A stretch of DNA of 64,000 nucleotides from Schistosoma mansoni (GCF_000237925.1 NC_031497.1:1364001-1428000); one strand, 5' to 3'. Counted from the first letter of the stretch, positions 1 through 10,610 are shown. The notes: generated by a model from the sequence alone, not told the origin. Made by a program: numbers and translations.

Positions 1-349
1 AGTGGATGCTGATTACCGAGGAGTTCCATTTTTAGACTAAATATTTTTTTAGTGCATCCTGGTTCCTAGTGTTTGTTTGATGTAGGTTGGTTTGGATCTC
101 TCTACAAAAATTGTCATTTCAAAAAAAAACCTTTACAAATAAATCATGAATTTAAATGGAACTCTAGATAACATAAGAAAATCAATAACTTTAATTTTCT
201 GGTATAAAGCACATAAATGAACTTCTCAAAAGCTATCCAGAAAAATAGTTACCCAAATTAAGATCTTAAGAATTGGTTTTAACTGTCTTATTGATTACTT
301 TATTTTTACATTCGGGGAGCTAGTCGTGATCACCAAATGAGACTTATAG
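1..349. other. No gene seen; AT-rich
   Basis: I see no open reading frame, RNA gene or confident repeat here. The first 30 bases faintly resemble a family 2 ribozyme region, but too weakly to call. Confidence 0.5.
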
Positions 350-560
350 ACCTTCTATACGTTAAATCATAAACTGATCTTAGTTAAACAACCGTCAAGA
401 CTCTGGACATCCATTTAGTTCCAGTATGGGACTTTCCAACAATGAGCATTCACGACACCACATCCGAGAGTCGAATGCAGTACCGGCGTCACACAGGGAC
501 GTTTAACCTCCACATCACTGATCGGGCATTCAACGACGTTGTCGTTTAACTTTAATAGAT
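350..560 (-). repeat. Family 2 ribozyme-SINE, highly degraded
   Basis: Read on the minus strand, the order of tail, ribozyme region and tRNA-like head of family 2 can be followed, including remnants of the tail and of the GTCC-side stem. Identity is low, so this is either an old copy or a distant relative. The ribozyme core is not intact. Confidence 0.45.
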
Positions 561-1194
561 TTTGTTTGATAGGCTAAAGTACAAAGTGATTGGTTGTTTT
601 TTCAGAAAGGTTGGTAGACTGTCTGACAGGGATCTGATGTGTCGTATATATTTCTCTATCTCTTGTACTTAATTGATCATCGGTTGTTGGCTAATACACG
701 TACTATTCAGGAGAATTAAGTGTTCTTGATTTAAATTGTTTTGACGCGTGGTAGAATAGTTGTTGGCTTGGTATCTAGTACAGAGCGAGTAAATCGTATG
801 AGGAAAATCGTTCATTGTTTATTCTAAGCCAACTAGTGTACTATTAGTCTGAGAGATCAAGATTTACTCAACATCTTCAAGCTGGATAAATAATTCCTTA
901 AAATATGAAGCTTTAACTGAATTATATCAGTTATTCAAAGAGACTATTACAATCTGAAGCATTGTGAATATGAAATATTCTCTAATTTCGCGTCAGCTAA
1001 CATTGTGGACTACCATTTGTGAAATTCAATAAGTCGAAATTTTTATCTTAACTAACAGGTTGAAATTTAGTCCCCATTACGTAGTACAACACGTAAATTG
1101 ACTCTCGGTGCCGACAAACTAGTGACAACTAATCACAGTTGAGCTTATCACGTTAATAAATCGACATCCTTTACGCTGGTGACTGGGTAAATAA
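561..1194. other. No gene seen
   Basis: Unassigned AT-rich sequence with no long reading frame and no repeat recognised elsewhere in the window. Confidence 0.5.
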
Positions 1195-1420
1195 ATGGGC
1201 ATCGTACTCAGGACTTTCAATTTCACATACGAACACTTAACCTGCAGACCATTGTGCCAGCATTCTATGATGTAAATATCTAACGTCAATCAATTCATGG
1301 AACTTCCCGATCACCTTCCATTACCTGGAGTGATTAACTATCTCACATTCAATATGGTTGAATCTTAGTGATTACTACTTCTCACGAGAACTCAAGGAAT
1401 TACATATGGAAGCTAACCAC
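1195..1420 (-). repeat. Family 2 SINE, 5' half, degraded
   Basis: On the minus strand this holds the 5' region and tRNA-like head of family 2: the block ending in 'cactagtgagcatatg', the block around 'ttctcactagaactc', and the one around 'gtctaacttcaacc', all with many substitutions. No ribozyme remains. Confidence 0.6.
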
Positions 1421-1689
1421 TGTTGATGACATATTATTATTAATACATATAGATATATATATAACAGTACACGGACGAAATTAAAAAAACACTTTATAAT
1501 ATTATCTTGGATTTGGCTCCTATTATCAAAGTGAAACTTGACCACCATCAGTATTAGTTTAACATCCTACAATCATTTCGATTATGTCAATTTTGGTTAA
1601 ACCCTTTTGGTTAATATAACTTGCATATTCTTTGTACTGTTATGACCACTAGAGCACATGACACTCTAGTCAAAATATTGATTACCTAA

Positions 1690-2010
1690 GTATCATTCGA
1701 TGACTCATACTCCGCCCCATTTATGTATGCACTCAAATCCTATTATCAGCTTTTGTTTTGTTTTGCAGTGCCCTTATTCAATTTGACTATAAGTTGCCTA
1801 TATAGTTGCTCGCTATTCGTTCGCTTGCTCACTCGTTTGCTGCTTGATCGCTCACTGATGTTCGCTCAGGTGTTGTTAGCGTTCTGGCCTGAGTTATCTG
1901 ACAATAAACTTTAGTTGCTGCTTCTCTTTGCCTCTTGATTTTATGCACCGTTAAGATTGGAATTATAATAACGGTTATCAAGGTGAACAATTAACGAAGC
2001 ACAGCACTAA
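1690..2010 (-). mobile_element. LTR fossil, family beta, partial
   Basis: The minus strand matches the 5' two-thirds of the LTR at 14420-14879, including the shared blocks around 'aatcttaacgg' and 'aaagtttattgtc'. It is an isolated old fragment with no internal retroelement region next to it. Its age cannot be fixed beyond 'clearly diverged'. Confidence 0.65.
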
Positions 2011-2168
2011 AAGGATCAATATATAATATCCAGTAATGAAATCATAAAAAAATTGCTGAAAAGTTGAAACTTACTCATAGTCCATGATACATCTATAAAG
2101 AAAACAAATTATTTTACTCATTTCATAATAACCTACATTATTCATTGAATCAATTATTCACTGAATCA

Positions 2169-2507
2169 GAAGAGGTTTTGTGGAGATTTAGTATTTTCAT
2201 AGTTGCAAGCGTGAGTCAATTGAAGCTAGACCATCAAGGAAAACAAGGAAGACAATTGGTGAACGGTCGCTCAACTTCGTTGATTGGTTGGAGTTAAACG
2301 TAAACACCACCGGATGCCCGCTCAGTGGTCTATCGGTTAAGGTCTCTGGCGCGAGACTGATAGGTCATGGGTTCGAATCTCGTGAGGCGAGGTCATGGAT
2401 ACGTACTGTTGAGGAGTCCCACAAAGAACGAGTTGGCCGTCAAGCAGTGCTTCCAGGTTTATCTTGGTGGTCTAGCTTCAATTGACTCACGTTTGCAACT
2501 ATGAAAG
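2169..2507 (+). repeat. Family 2 ribozyme-SINE with inverted left tail
   Basis: The left 80 bases (2169-2250) are the reverse complement of the family tail. From 2250 a plus-strand unit follows: 5' region, A box ('ctcagtggtcta'), B box ('ggttcgaatc'), ribozyme region (about 2403-2450) and tail ending near 'aactatgaaag'. The repeats 2157-2168 and 2508-2519 (ttcactgaatca / ttcactaaatca) look like a 12-bp target-site duplication with one mismatch. The ribozyme is the inactive-looking subtype: the GAAA core element reads GAGT, and C3 of the core is T. Confidence 0.85.
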
Positions 2508-2520
2508 TTCACTAAATCAT

Positions 2521-3095
2521 TCTTTTTTCTCTCTTTTCTTTTATCAGCTTAAATATATATCTACCCCTATGTATATACATAAACATATACATAGTAAATC
2601 AATATAAAACAGAACAAAATTACAATGAATTACACTAATAATATTGATTATTTACTTTTCTATTTAATCATCATTTAATCTATCGTTTTAAATCACCTGC
2701 GAATTTCTCTATCAACAAAACAAACAAAACAAAGACAAGTTGAACATTCAAGGTCATAACTGTCTATTCGAATTGATTCTTGAAATGGATCCTATTCATA
2801 ATCATTAACTATTGTCTTACTTTTATAAATCTATACCAGTAATCATAATGTGTATATCTATATAAACAAATCGTATGTTCTGTTTCTTTCTTGTTTATAG
2901 TCAATGTATAGTGCATATATAGATAGATACAAATGTATAAAACTGAATCATGGATATATGAATGAATCATTTTGGTTTTATGTAAATGAGATTTCATTAT
3001 AGAAATTTTCTCATTTGTTTTTTTGTGTGTATCTGATTAAAAAAAATATTACAAATGTATTCAATCTTATTGTCAATAGTTTTGCTCGTTTTATC
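2521..3095. other. No gene seen
   Basis: AT-rich sequence with short runs of tatata and poly-T. The reading frame on the minus strand at 2809-2997 has no recognisable domain and biased low-complexity content. Confidence 0.5.
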
Positions 3096-3652
3096 AGAAA
3101 GGGTTTTGTGGAGATTTTAGTAATTTTAATCGTCGAGATCATGAATCAATTGAAGATAGACCATCATGGAATACCTGGAAGCACTCCTTGACGGCCAACT
3201 CGTTCTATTATAGGACTCCTCAGCAGTGCACATACACGATCCCGCCTCACAAGATTCCAACCAAGGACCTATCAGTCTCGCGCCAGAGCACTTAACCGAT
3301 AGACCATTGAGCCGGCATCCTATGGTGTTAATGTCTAACTTCAACCAATCCACGAAATTCAGCGACACATCCACTAATGTCTTCAGTGAGTTGCTATCTC
3401 CCAACGGACTTGGTTGAACTCCACTGGTTACTGCTTCTCACTAGAACTCAAGGAAATATCTTTTGAAGTCAGTCACTAGTGAGCATATGCTGATTATTAT
3501 CAGAAGCCGTTTTGTGGATATTATAGTAATTTCAATAGTTAGGATCATGAATCAATTGTGAAGCTAGACCACCATGGAAAACCTGAAAGCACTGGATGCG
3601 CACTGCTGAGGAGTCCCACAATAAGACGAGACGGCCGTCCAGTGCTTCCAGG
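3096..3652 (-). repeat. Family 2 ribozyme-SINE, near-full unit plus extra tail
   Basis: A near-complete minus-strand unit covers 3096-3497: tail, ribozyme (GAGT subtype), tRNA-like head, 5' region. It runs directly into a second minus-strand tail at 3498-3592, a head-to-tail junction. At 3593 orientation switches to plus, and a ribozyme piece with 'ctgaggag' and ACGGCCGT follows to about 3652. The minus segment ends within a base or two of the ribozyme cleavage position. The plus-strand ribozyme has GAGA instead of GAAA. Confidence 0.85.
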
Positions 3653-3796
3653 TTTTTTTCTTTTTCTTTAAATAATGATTTTTGTGTATTTGACATTGAC
3701 AACAAATTTGATCAATAATTTATCATTTCCCATTTGGAATACTCTATAATAATATGGTTGATAGTGATGTTACAGTTATATTTGTTTCAAATAATT

Positions 3797-3888
3797 TATA
3801 TTACTGGTATAGTAAACAAGAACACAAATGGGGGTAATCAAATGTATTTGAACACCAAATTACAGAACATGTTAGTAAAATCTGAGAC
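3797..3888 (-). repeat. Repeat S, 3' part (split by RTE)
   Basis: The minus strand matches the 3' end of the roughly 300-bp repeat S (compare 34938-35236). The rest of this copy lies at 4541-4700, beyond the RTE insertion. About 25 bases of the S consensus are missing at the join. Confidence 0.7.
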
Positions 3889-4540
3889 TTACTTACGTAC
3901 TTACGCCTGTTACTCTCAATGGAACATAGGCCAACGGCCAGCATTCTCTAACCTACTCTGTCCTGGGCCTTCCTTTATAGTTCTATCCAACCTTCGTTCA
4001 TTCTTCTCACGTCTATCTCTATTTCTCGGCGTAATGTGTTCTTTGGTCTTCCTCTTCTACTTTGATCTTCAGGATTCTATGTGAGGGCTTGTCTTGTGGC
4101 GCAATTGGGTGATTTCCTCAAAGTGTGCCCAGATTTCTTCCTCCACTGAAATCTGGTTTGTTGTCTCCCACAGTAACTTGTTGCTGATAGTGTCTGACCA
4201 ACGGATCCGAAGTATTTTGTGTATACAACTGTTAATAAACACTTATATCTTCTGGATGGTGGTTTTCGTAGTTCTCCACGTCTCCGTCCCATACAGTAGA
4301 ACTGTGTTGACATTTGTATTGAAAATTCTGATGTTGGTGTTGGTTGACAATTGTTTTGAGTTCCAGATGTTCTTCATTTGTAAATATGCTGCTCTTGTTT
4401 TACCGACCCGTGCCTTCACATCTGCATCTGATCCACCGTGTTCATCGATGATGCTGCCCAGATATGTAAAGGTTTTCACATCATCCAAAGCTCCTCCGTC
4501 AAGTGTAACTTGATTAGTGTCAAACTTGACTGTTCCTTTT
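3889..4540 (-). mobile_element. RTE-clade LINE, 5'-truncated
   Basis: On the minus strand the translation gives the C-terminal third of an RTE-type ORF2, from the segment TFTYLGSIIDEHGGSDADVKA through WNSKQLSTN. The end on the low-coordinate side holds the (TTAC)n tail typical of RTE 3' ends. More than two-thirds of the element, including endonuclease and most of the reverse transcriptase, is missing. Frames shift after about 4243, so it is dead. It lies inside a repeat S copy and so is younger than that copy. Confidence 0.88.
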
Positions 4541-4700
4541 ACAAATGTCAATCAATCGTCTCAGAATTCATTATTCTTTCGTTTCCACACTGATCATTCT
4601 ATGTTCTCGTTCTCTTTTTTTTGAACTTCCTAACCTTCTGCCAACAAGTATTTCACTTTTGATTGATGATACATGTTACTTATATCTATCAACATCAGTA
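4541..4700 (-). repeat. Repeat S, 5' part (split by RTE)
   Basis: This continues repeat S on the minus strand, from the block around 'cgattgattgaca' back to the AAGTAACATG start region (compare 'aagtagtatgtaacac' in other copies). Confidence 0.7.
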
Positions 4701-5756
4701 GCACATACCACACTGGGATAAATCAATCATTTTTTGGTAGTATTTGTCTACTAAAATCTACCAAATCTAGAGTCCTTCAAATAATTTAAGCAATCGTCAT
4801 ACAGACTAAGAAAAGAAGAAAATCAGGGCTTTGTATGTTCATGAAGTATGATGTTCTGCAGCTTCTTTCACTTAGGATAACCTTAGGTCGTATAGAATGT
4901 TTGGATTATAATATGATACAATATAACTCAAAGAGATACAACATTCCTCCTTGTATTTTCATTACATAAATCTGTTTTGTTTAAATATTGATAACTGGAA
5001 CAATTCAGATAAAAAGTGAAAATAACGCAATTTACACGGTAACATAAATTCATCATATTTCAATGTTTCACACTAGCAGTTGCCAACGTCCTATGGATAT
5101 AATTAGTTCAATAAAAATGCTTCATATCTTGAATCAATGAAACACAAAAGGGATAAAAAAAACTAGAAGGGTTAGTAGCATATTTAATATAAGGGTTAAG
5201 ACTGAATGATGGTTAGTTGTTAAAGAGGAGTCATATTTTGCTGTAGGAACTAAAGATATATCATAATTTCTTTCTGTATATAAAAAAAGTCAGGTCAAAA
5301 GCACATGATGATAACATGACAACCATTCATACTAATATTTGAACTCAGTCTCAGTTAGGACTCGACAATGGAGCTAATATTTCACATCGTCAGACAGTTA
5401 TCAATTCTTATAGACAGTACATGTTTCGTCCTACTTGTGTCACATGATCTAAATATACATGGACACCAGTGTTGATATTAATAGCGACACTAGAACCCAT
5501 TACTTATTTCCTCGAAAAGCACCTTATTTCAGATGAAGCTAATGATTTCATTTGGCTAATAACTTGTGTAACGGGTATAGTATTTATTGTAGTTTCATCT
5601 ACTATAACTTATATCTCAAGGTTGTATCAGTACTTTTGTTCACTATGAAGTGTTTACAACAGGATAATACAATTGTAGTTTATTTCCAAATATGATAGTT
5701 TTATTATCAAAAAGGATGGTGTTAAGTTTTACATTACATTCTTTTCATCTTTTTTT
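4701..5756. other. No gene seen
   Basis: About 1 kb of AT-rich sequence. I found no splice-bounded exon candidate, no RNA gene and no repeat shared with the rest of the window. Confidence 0.5.
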
Positions 5757-6376
5757 AGAAAGGGTTTTGTGTATAGTTTAGTATCTTCATAGTTAAAATC
5801 ATGAGTCAATTGAAGCTAGACCACCAAGATAAACCTGGAAGCACTGCTTGACGGCCAACTCGTTCTTTGTGGGACTCCTCAGCAGTACGTATCCATGACC
5901 TCGCCTCACGAGATTCGAACCCAGGACTTACCAGTCTCGCGCCAGAGCTCTTAACCGATAGACTCATGATTTCAACTATGGAAATACTGAAATCTCCACA
6001 AACCCCTTCTGATTACTATCATATCACTAATGACTGACTTCAAGATATATGTCCTGGAGTTCTAGTGGGGAGCAGTGACCAGTGGAGTTCAACCAAGTCT
6101 GTTGTGAGATATGAACTCACTGAAGACAATGGTGGATGTGTCGCTGAATTTCGTGGATTGGTTGAAGTTAGACATTAACACAGTTGGATATCGGCTCAGT
6201 TGTCTAGAGGTTAGGCGCTCGCGCGCGAGACTGATAGGTCCTGGGTTGGAATCTCGTGAGGCGGGATCGTGTATGTGCACTGCTGAGGAGTCCTATAATA
6301 GAACGAGTTGGCCGTCAAGGAGTGCTTCCAGGTATTCCATGATGGTCTAGCTTCAATTGACTAATGATTTCATCTT
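5757..6376. repeat. Family 2 ribozyme-SINE cluster
   Basis: A minus-strand copy (5757-5963: tail, ribozyme, tRNA-like head) meets a plus-strand tail at 5964-6008. That tail runs head-to-tail into a full plus-strand unit at 6009-6376. The unit has an A box ('ggctcagttgtctag'), a B box ('ggttggaatc') and a ribozyme region near 6279-6330 of the GAGT subtype. It shows both the inverted and the tandem-junction arrangement seen elsewhere in this family. Confidence 0.85.
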
Positions 6377-7035
6377 TTTTCGTTATCTCCGTTTGTATGT
6401 ATGTATGTGTGTGTGTAATGTATCCGCCTTTCTATATGTCTTTGTATATATATAACACATTCTAATTTTCGTACATATTTTCTATATTTCGTTAAATATC
6501 TATCTTATTTATATAACTAGAAATTTTATCACTATGTTCAAGTCAAATAACTAAAATGAAAAGTATTCAAAATTTCAACATAGAAAAACAAAGAGAGAAA
6601 TAAAAACAAACAAACAAACAAACGAACGAACAAAGGTTTGGATAAATAAATGAATCCAAATAAGAACAACATAAGGAACATGTGACAGGATGATGTCTTT
6701 CTTTTCAATGTACTACTTATATTCCTTGATAAATGAGAAGAAGAAGAAGAAGAAATTAATCTTTATTAGTCTAACTCATCTGAAATCAATCAGTGAACTA
6801 GTCTGATAGATAAATAGACAAAGAAATGAATATGATAAACAATGTTGAACAATCAAGAATATACATATATATATATTGAATGAGAATATTCCTTTATTTG
6901 CTTCAAGGATACAATTTTTTCTCTCTTTCTTTCTTTCTTTTATTTCCTGTTGTAGATCTAATATCCGGTTGTATAAGAGTTGTTTTAGATCTATTAGTCG
7001 TTTTTATTTATTAAAATGAAAGTTGAAAATTAGTG
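6377..7035. other. Microsatellites, no gene seen
   Basis: Contains short simple repeats: gtat/gtgt near 6394-6416, a run of aaac near 6603-6622, gaa near 6737-6755 and tttc near 6922-6940. No coding or RNA gene signal. Confidence 0.6.
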
Positions 7036-7092
7036 ATGGAATAGAAATGATGTTAAGATTTATATTGAGTTTAGCTTCAATTGACTCATGAT
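7036..7092. repeat. 57-bp target-site duplication, left copy
   Basis: The same 57 bases recur at 7379-7435, on the other side of the RTE fragment, without a mismatch that I could find. This is the expected footprint of the RTE insertion. Confidence 0.85.
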
Positions 7093-7378
7093 TTCTTACT
7101 TACTTACTTACACCTGTTACTCCCAATCGAGCATAGGCCTTCGATCAGCATTCTCCAATCCACTCTATCCTTGGCCTTCCTTTCTAGTTCTATTCAATTG
7201 TTAATCATTCTTCTCATGTCTGTCTTCATTTCTTGGCGTAATAGGTTCTTTGGTCTTCCTCTTTTCCTTTGGTCTTCAGGATTCCATGTGAAGGCTTGTC
7301 TTGTGACGCAGTTGGCTGCTTTCCTTAATGTGTGTCCTAACCAGTTCCAGCGCTTCTTCCTGATTTCTTTCTCCGTTC
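7093..7378 (-). mobile_element. RTE-clade LINE, short 3' fragment
   Basis: The minus strand gives the last part of the RTE ORF2 and its (TTAC)n 3' end, matching the 3' ends at 24884 and 41937. It is 5'-truncated to under 300 bp. The long flanking duplication shows that it is a real insertion and not a rearranged piece. Confidence 0.88.
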
Positions 7379-7435
7379 ATGGAATAGAAATGATGTTAAG
7401 ATTTATATTGAGTTTAGCTTCAATTGACTCATGAT
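7379..7435. repeat. 57-bp target-site duplication, right copy
   Basis: Partner of 7036-7092. Its right half is the start of a family 2 tail. Confidence 0.85.
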
Positions 7436-7558
7436 CTTAACTATCTAAAATTACTAAAAAGATCTCCACAAAACCCCCATTCTGATAATGATCAACATAT
7501 GCTCACTATTGATTGACTTCAAGAGGTATTTCCTTGGGTTCTAATGAGAAGTAGTGAC
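7412..7558 (+). repeat. Family 2 SINE, tail and next-unit start
   Basis: A plus-strand tail (from 'tagcttcaattgac') runs through 'cacaaaaccccc' into 'cactattgattgac', which is the 5' start of the next unit. The copy is interrupted at 7559 by a solo LTR and resumes at 8092. Confidence 0.85.
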
Positions 7559-8091
7559 TGTTATGACTTGATCAAGGTCGTCGCCAATTGTTGTGACTTG
7601 CTCAAAGTCGTCGCTAATTATCCACCACTATAAATATGACTTCTTCGAACTTGACACGGTGATAATCAAGGACGTCCAATCAGTATGAGTAACCTCGCGT
7701 CCTTATTGGTCCTAATCCGCCTAGCCCTTCCACTTGAGTCCAGAACACCGATTACAGCTTCAGCTATGCGAATCTATGCCAATCGTTTATTTCAAGCATA
7801 CTTTGTTTATATACCAGACAGATAGACCGCATCACACCATCAAATAGAAAATAATATTTGTACAAAATCAAGCCAAATGTGGCTGTGAACATGGGAGACA
7901 ATAATCAATTACTGAGTACAGTGTAGGAACAGTAAATTGTATAATAATAATCAATAGGTCAAAGTGAAGCTTATAATAAGATGAATATAGATATGCACAA
8001 TCTAGTTACTCAATCGTTATACAATAAGAATAATAGCCCAATAATAGGTCCTGGGAGTTACCCGTACTTATGTCTTCGCTAGGATATAACA
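7559..8091 (+). mobile_element. Solo LTR fossil, family alpha
   Basis: A 533-bp block begins TGTTAT and ends ATAACA, and is flanked on both sides by the 5-bp duplication gtgac (7554-7558 and 8092-8096). It lies inside a family 2 SINE. Two related copies are at 54706-55231 and 57457-57735. No internal region is present, so it is a solo LTR. The perfect flanks suggest moderate age. It belongs to an LTR retrotransposon of the Gypsy or BEL/Pao group; I cannot tell which from the LTR alone. Confidence 0.88.
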
Positions 8092-8408
8092 GTGACCAGT
8101 GGAGTACAACCAAGTCTGTTATGAGATATGAACTCACTGAAGACAATGGTGGATGTGTCGCTCAATTTCGTGGATCGGTTGAAGTTAAACATTAACACTG
8201 TTGGATGCTGGCCAACTCAGTCGTCTAATGGTTAAGCGCTCGCGCGGGAGAGTGATAGTTCCTGGATTCGAATCTCGTGAGGCGGGATCATGTATTTGCA
8301 CTGCTGAGTCCCACAATAGGACGAGTTGGCCGTCAAGCAGTACTTCCATGTTTCCCATGGTGGTCTATCTTCAATTGACTCATGATCTCAACTATATGAA
8401 ATTATACT
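8092..8408 (+). repeat. Family 2 ribozyme-SINE, continued
   Basis: The unit interrupted at 7558 resumes here: 5' region, tRNA-like head (A box near 8210, B box 'ggattcgaatc'), ribozyme region near 8298-8345 and tail. The ribozyme lacks several core bases ('ctgctgagtccc') and is of the GAGT subtype, so it cannot cleave. Confidence 0.85.
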
Positions 8409-8504
8409 GAGTTTGTTTTGTGTTGTTTTTTTGTTTGTTAATAATCGAAATAATACTAATTCAAATTATTTTGATTTACTTATAGGGGTGTGATTATAAT
8501 CTAT

Positions 8505-8745
8505 GGATGAATCAATCAAATATCAGATAACAGGTCTTTTGTTTCGGTGCCAAATTCATTCATCCATTTGGCTAAATATACAGTTTTGGCGTTCTAGTTG
8601 ATGTCAATTCATAATAAAAACCCTAAATCTAATTCATAACCTTAACCATCAACTGTAAATTATAATTCTAATTCCTTACACTGGTTTCTAACCCTCATCT
8701 AGTCCTAGATATCAGATGGATACTCTCAAGGTTACTTTGGTGTCG
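8505..8745 (+). repeat. Repeat H
   Basis: About 240 bp match the reverse complement of 36228-36446, with common blocks such as 'tcaactgtaaat' and 'gtaaccctca'. No coding potential is seen and the family is not recognised. Confidence 0.65.
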
Positions 8746-8854
8746 CTCAAATTCGTCTATAAATTGTAATCTCACTAAACAATCTTTACTCACTTTTTTA
8801 TATATTTTTACTGAATATTACTTTAAAACTACATTATTTTATAGTTTGAATCAC

Positions 8855-9060
8855 GAACTGATCTTAGTTAGACAACCACTAAAACACCAAGAATTACTAG
8901 ACAATTTTTTTGTCCAGTACAATATTCCTGAATGTCAATGTGTATCTGCAACTCTGCCATGTGATGAAACCTACAACCATTGGGTTTTGAGGTATGCACT
9001 TAATTTTTAAACTGCCGAGTGATCTACATTTCTAAGTTCAATCACTTCCAACACTTGGTA
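8855..9060 (-). repeat. Family 2-like SINE remnant
   Basis: Tail-like sequence on the minus strand ('aatcacgaactgatcttagtta') resembles 350-420 and the family 2 tail. Highly diverged, no ribozyme. Confidence 0.4.
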
Positions 9061-9149
9061 GGTTATTGCTTCACACTCGACATTTTTGGATTCCGAAGGT
9101 CGCGATTTCCCTTTAGAACTCCGGGATTTGCTTATCGAAATTGGTTGCT

Positions 9150-9330
9150 TTTGAGGCTATGATTATAATTTGTGTAAATGGTTTGCAGAAACTGTTGAAT
9201 TTTGTAGTTTACACCATTACCCCTAAGGTCCTTCATTCAATCCACAGTGGGGTTGTGGATTCACACTGCCACTGAGGAGTCTCAAACTTGAACGAGACAG
9301 ATGATCAATACCCACTCGTTCTCAGTATTT
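9150..9330 (+). repeat. Diverged ribozyme-SINE
   Basis: A degraded tRNA-like head is followed by a hammerhead-like segment with 'ctgaggagtct' and 'gaacgag'. A relative of family 2, core not intact. Confidence 0.5.
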
Positions 9331-9339
9331 GTCTAAATA

Positions 9340-9862
9340 AGGTCAATGCATGATGAAAACTTCAAAGTGTGTTATTTTGCGCTTACGATTCTTTACAAAT
9401 CATCCACAGGGATAATATACACACCACTATTTTCCATATTAGTTCTGTTAGTTAAAATTATTACTCCATTTATCCATCCTTCATTTACATGTCTCCACTG
9501 ATCAACATTAAATCAATACACAATGTTTGATAAAAAACGATTTACATTACCTGTTTTTTTACATGTGATATGCCACTACTTATTAATAAGAATAGTATTC
9601 TTCGTAACTGTGTTTAATGAGACAAGTCTCCTTCTCTAAATTGTCTTTATTCTTCTTCACTGGTATAATGAATCTCTTTTGTTGTCACCAATTAGTTACT
9701 GGATGTATCTATTTTTCTAGTGAGAATGTAAAATTCAAGATAAAATTAAACGTTGAAGCGACTATGTATAGTGTATATCGTGATAATAAATAGATATCTA
9801 TATATACAAAGTTAGTCTATCATACACTTTAAAAACGTTTATTCAAATCTCGCTAGATTAGT
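9340..9862. other. No gene seen
   Basis: AT-rich. No TATA-like or PSE-like element is obvious in the last 60 bases before the U6-like sequence. Confidence 0.5.
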
Positions 9863-9969
9863 GTACTCTTTTCGGCGGTACATATACTAAAATTGGAACG
9901 ATGCAGAGAAGATTAGAATAGCATATGCACAAAGGATGACACGTAAAATCATGAAGCGTTCCATATTTT
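9863..9969 (+). pseudogene. U6 spliceosomal snRNA pseudogene
   Basis: The sequence follows U6 snRNA almost end to end: the 5' hairpin (tttcgg loop, gtac stem), 'acatatactaaaattgg', the ACAGAGA-box region, 'ggatgacacg', 'gaagcgttcc' and the terminal 'atatttt'. U6 is the catalytic core RNA of the spliceosome. Two of its most conserved elements are altered: ACAGAGA reads GCAGAGA, and the AGC triad reads AGA. There is no TATA-like box at about -25. A dead retrocopy is therefore far more likely than a working gene. Its 3' end is joined directly to a repeat G fragment. Confidence 0.85.
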
Positions 9970-10313
9970 GATGGATACGGAGGATCCACCTAGTGGAGTT
10001 GGAAAACCCTGATTCCAATCCAATGGTGCACATGAGCTCCGTGATCCTAGGAAAACAAATATTGTATGAACCTATTGTCGGTCACTGGCTACTATGAGAC
10101 TGCATATTCTTACGTTGCTCCACTGTCTTATGGATTAGAACTTTTGGTCAACGGCTCGGTGTGGCCCCCTAAGGAAACCACCTGCTTCGGTTTGGGCTCC
10201 CGGGCCGTATCCAATCCCTCATACAAATCGAATGATTCATGTGGCGCATATCTCTTCGGTGCATCCTTGTACCAATGTTTATGTGCTTATATAAATAAAA
10301 CAACAGATTTGGT
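9970..10313 (+). repeat. Repeat G, 3' part, fused to U6
   Basis: Matches the 3' two-thirds of repeat G (compare 56310-56663), including 'gagttggaaaaccctga', 'tgtggccccctaagg' and the A-rich tail near 10290. It starts immediately after the U6 3' end with no spacer. That is the expected product of template switching by a LINE reverse transcriptase. Confidence 0.8.
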
Positions 10314-10610
10314 AAGTAAAGATGGGTAGTGGCCAGCAGTGGAATCCAGGATGAGCGTTTCGTCATATACGAGACTCGTCATCTGGACGTACCTGCATCT
10401 CAGGGTTGATGTTCACTCTGGGACTCGAACCCAGTACCTTTCGCTTCAAACGCCATCACGTTATCCACTCGGCCACTAACTCCTGATAGCCACTTGTTTG
10501 TGCAATGGGGTGAATTTAGGCTATATCGAGGCAATACTCACAGTATGCACATATGCAAATTAGAGACTGACCAGTTGCAGTCCTAAAACATCAATGGGAA
10601 GATTCAAAAA
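10314..10610 (-). repeat. Family 1 (Sm-alpha-like) ribozyme-SINE
   Basis: A near-full minus-strand unit. The tRNA-like head has an A box ('ggccgagtgg') and B box ('ggttcgagtcc'). The hammerhead lies at about 10346-10395. In this copy the first core base, C3 of CTGACGA, is A, so self-cleavage is unlikely. The 3' side is the characteristic 'gtggattccactgct'-type segment ending in 'ctttactta'. Confidence 0.88.

Noticed and set aside
9863-9969. Functional U6 snRNA gene
   Set aside because: The AGC triad and ACAGAGA box are altered, no TATA-like element lies upstream, and the 3' end is fused to a repeat.
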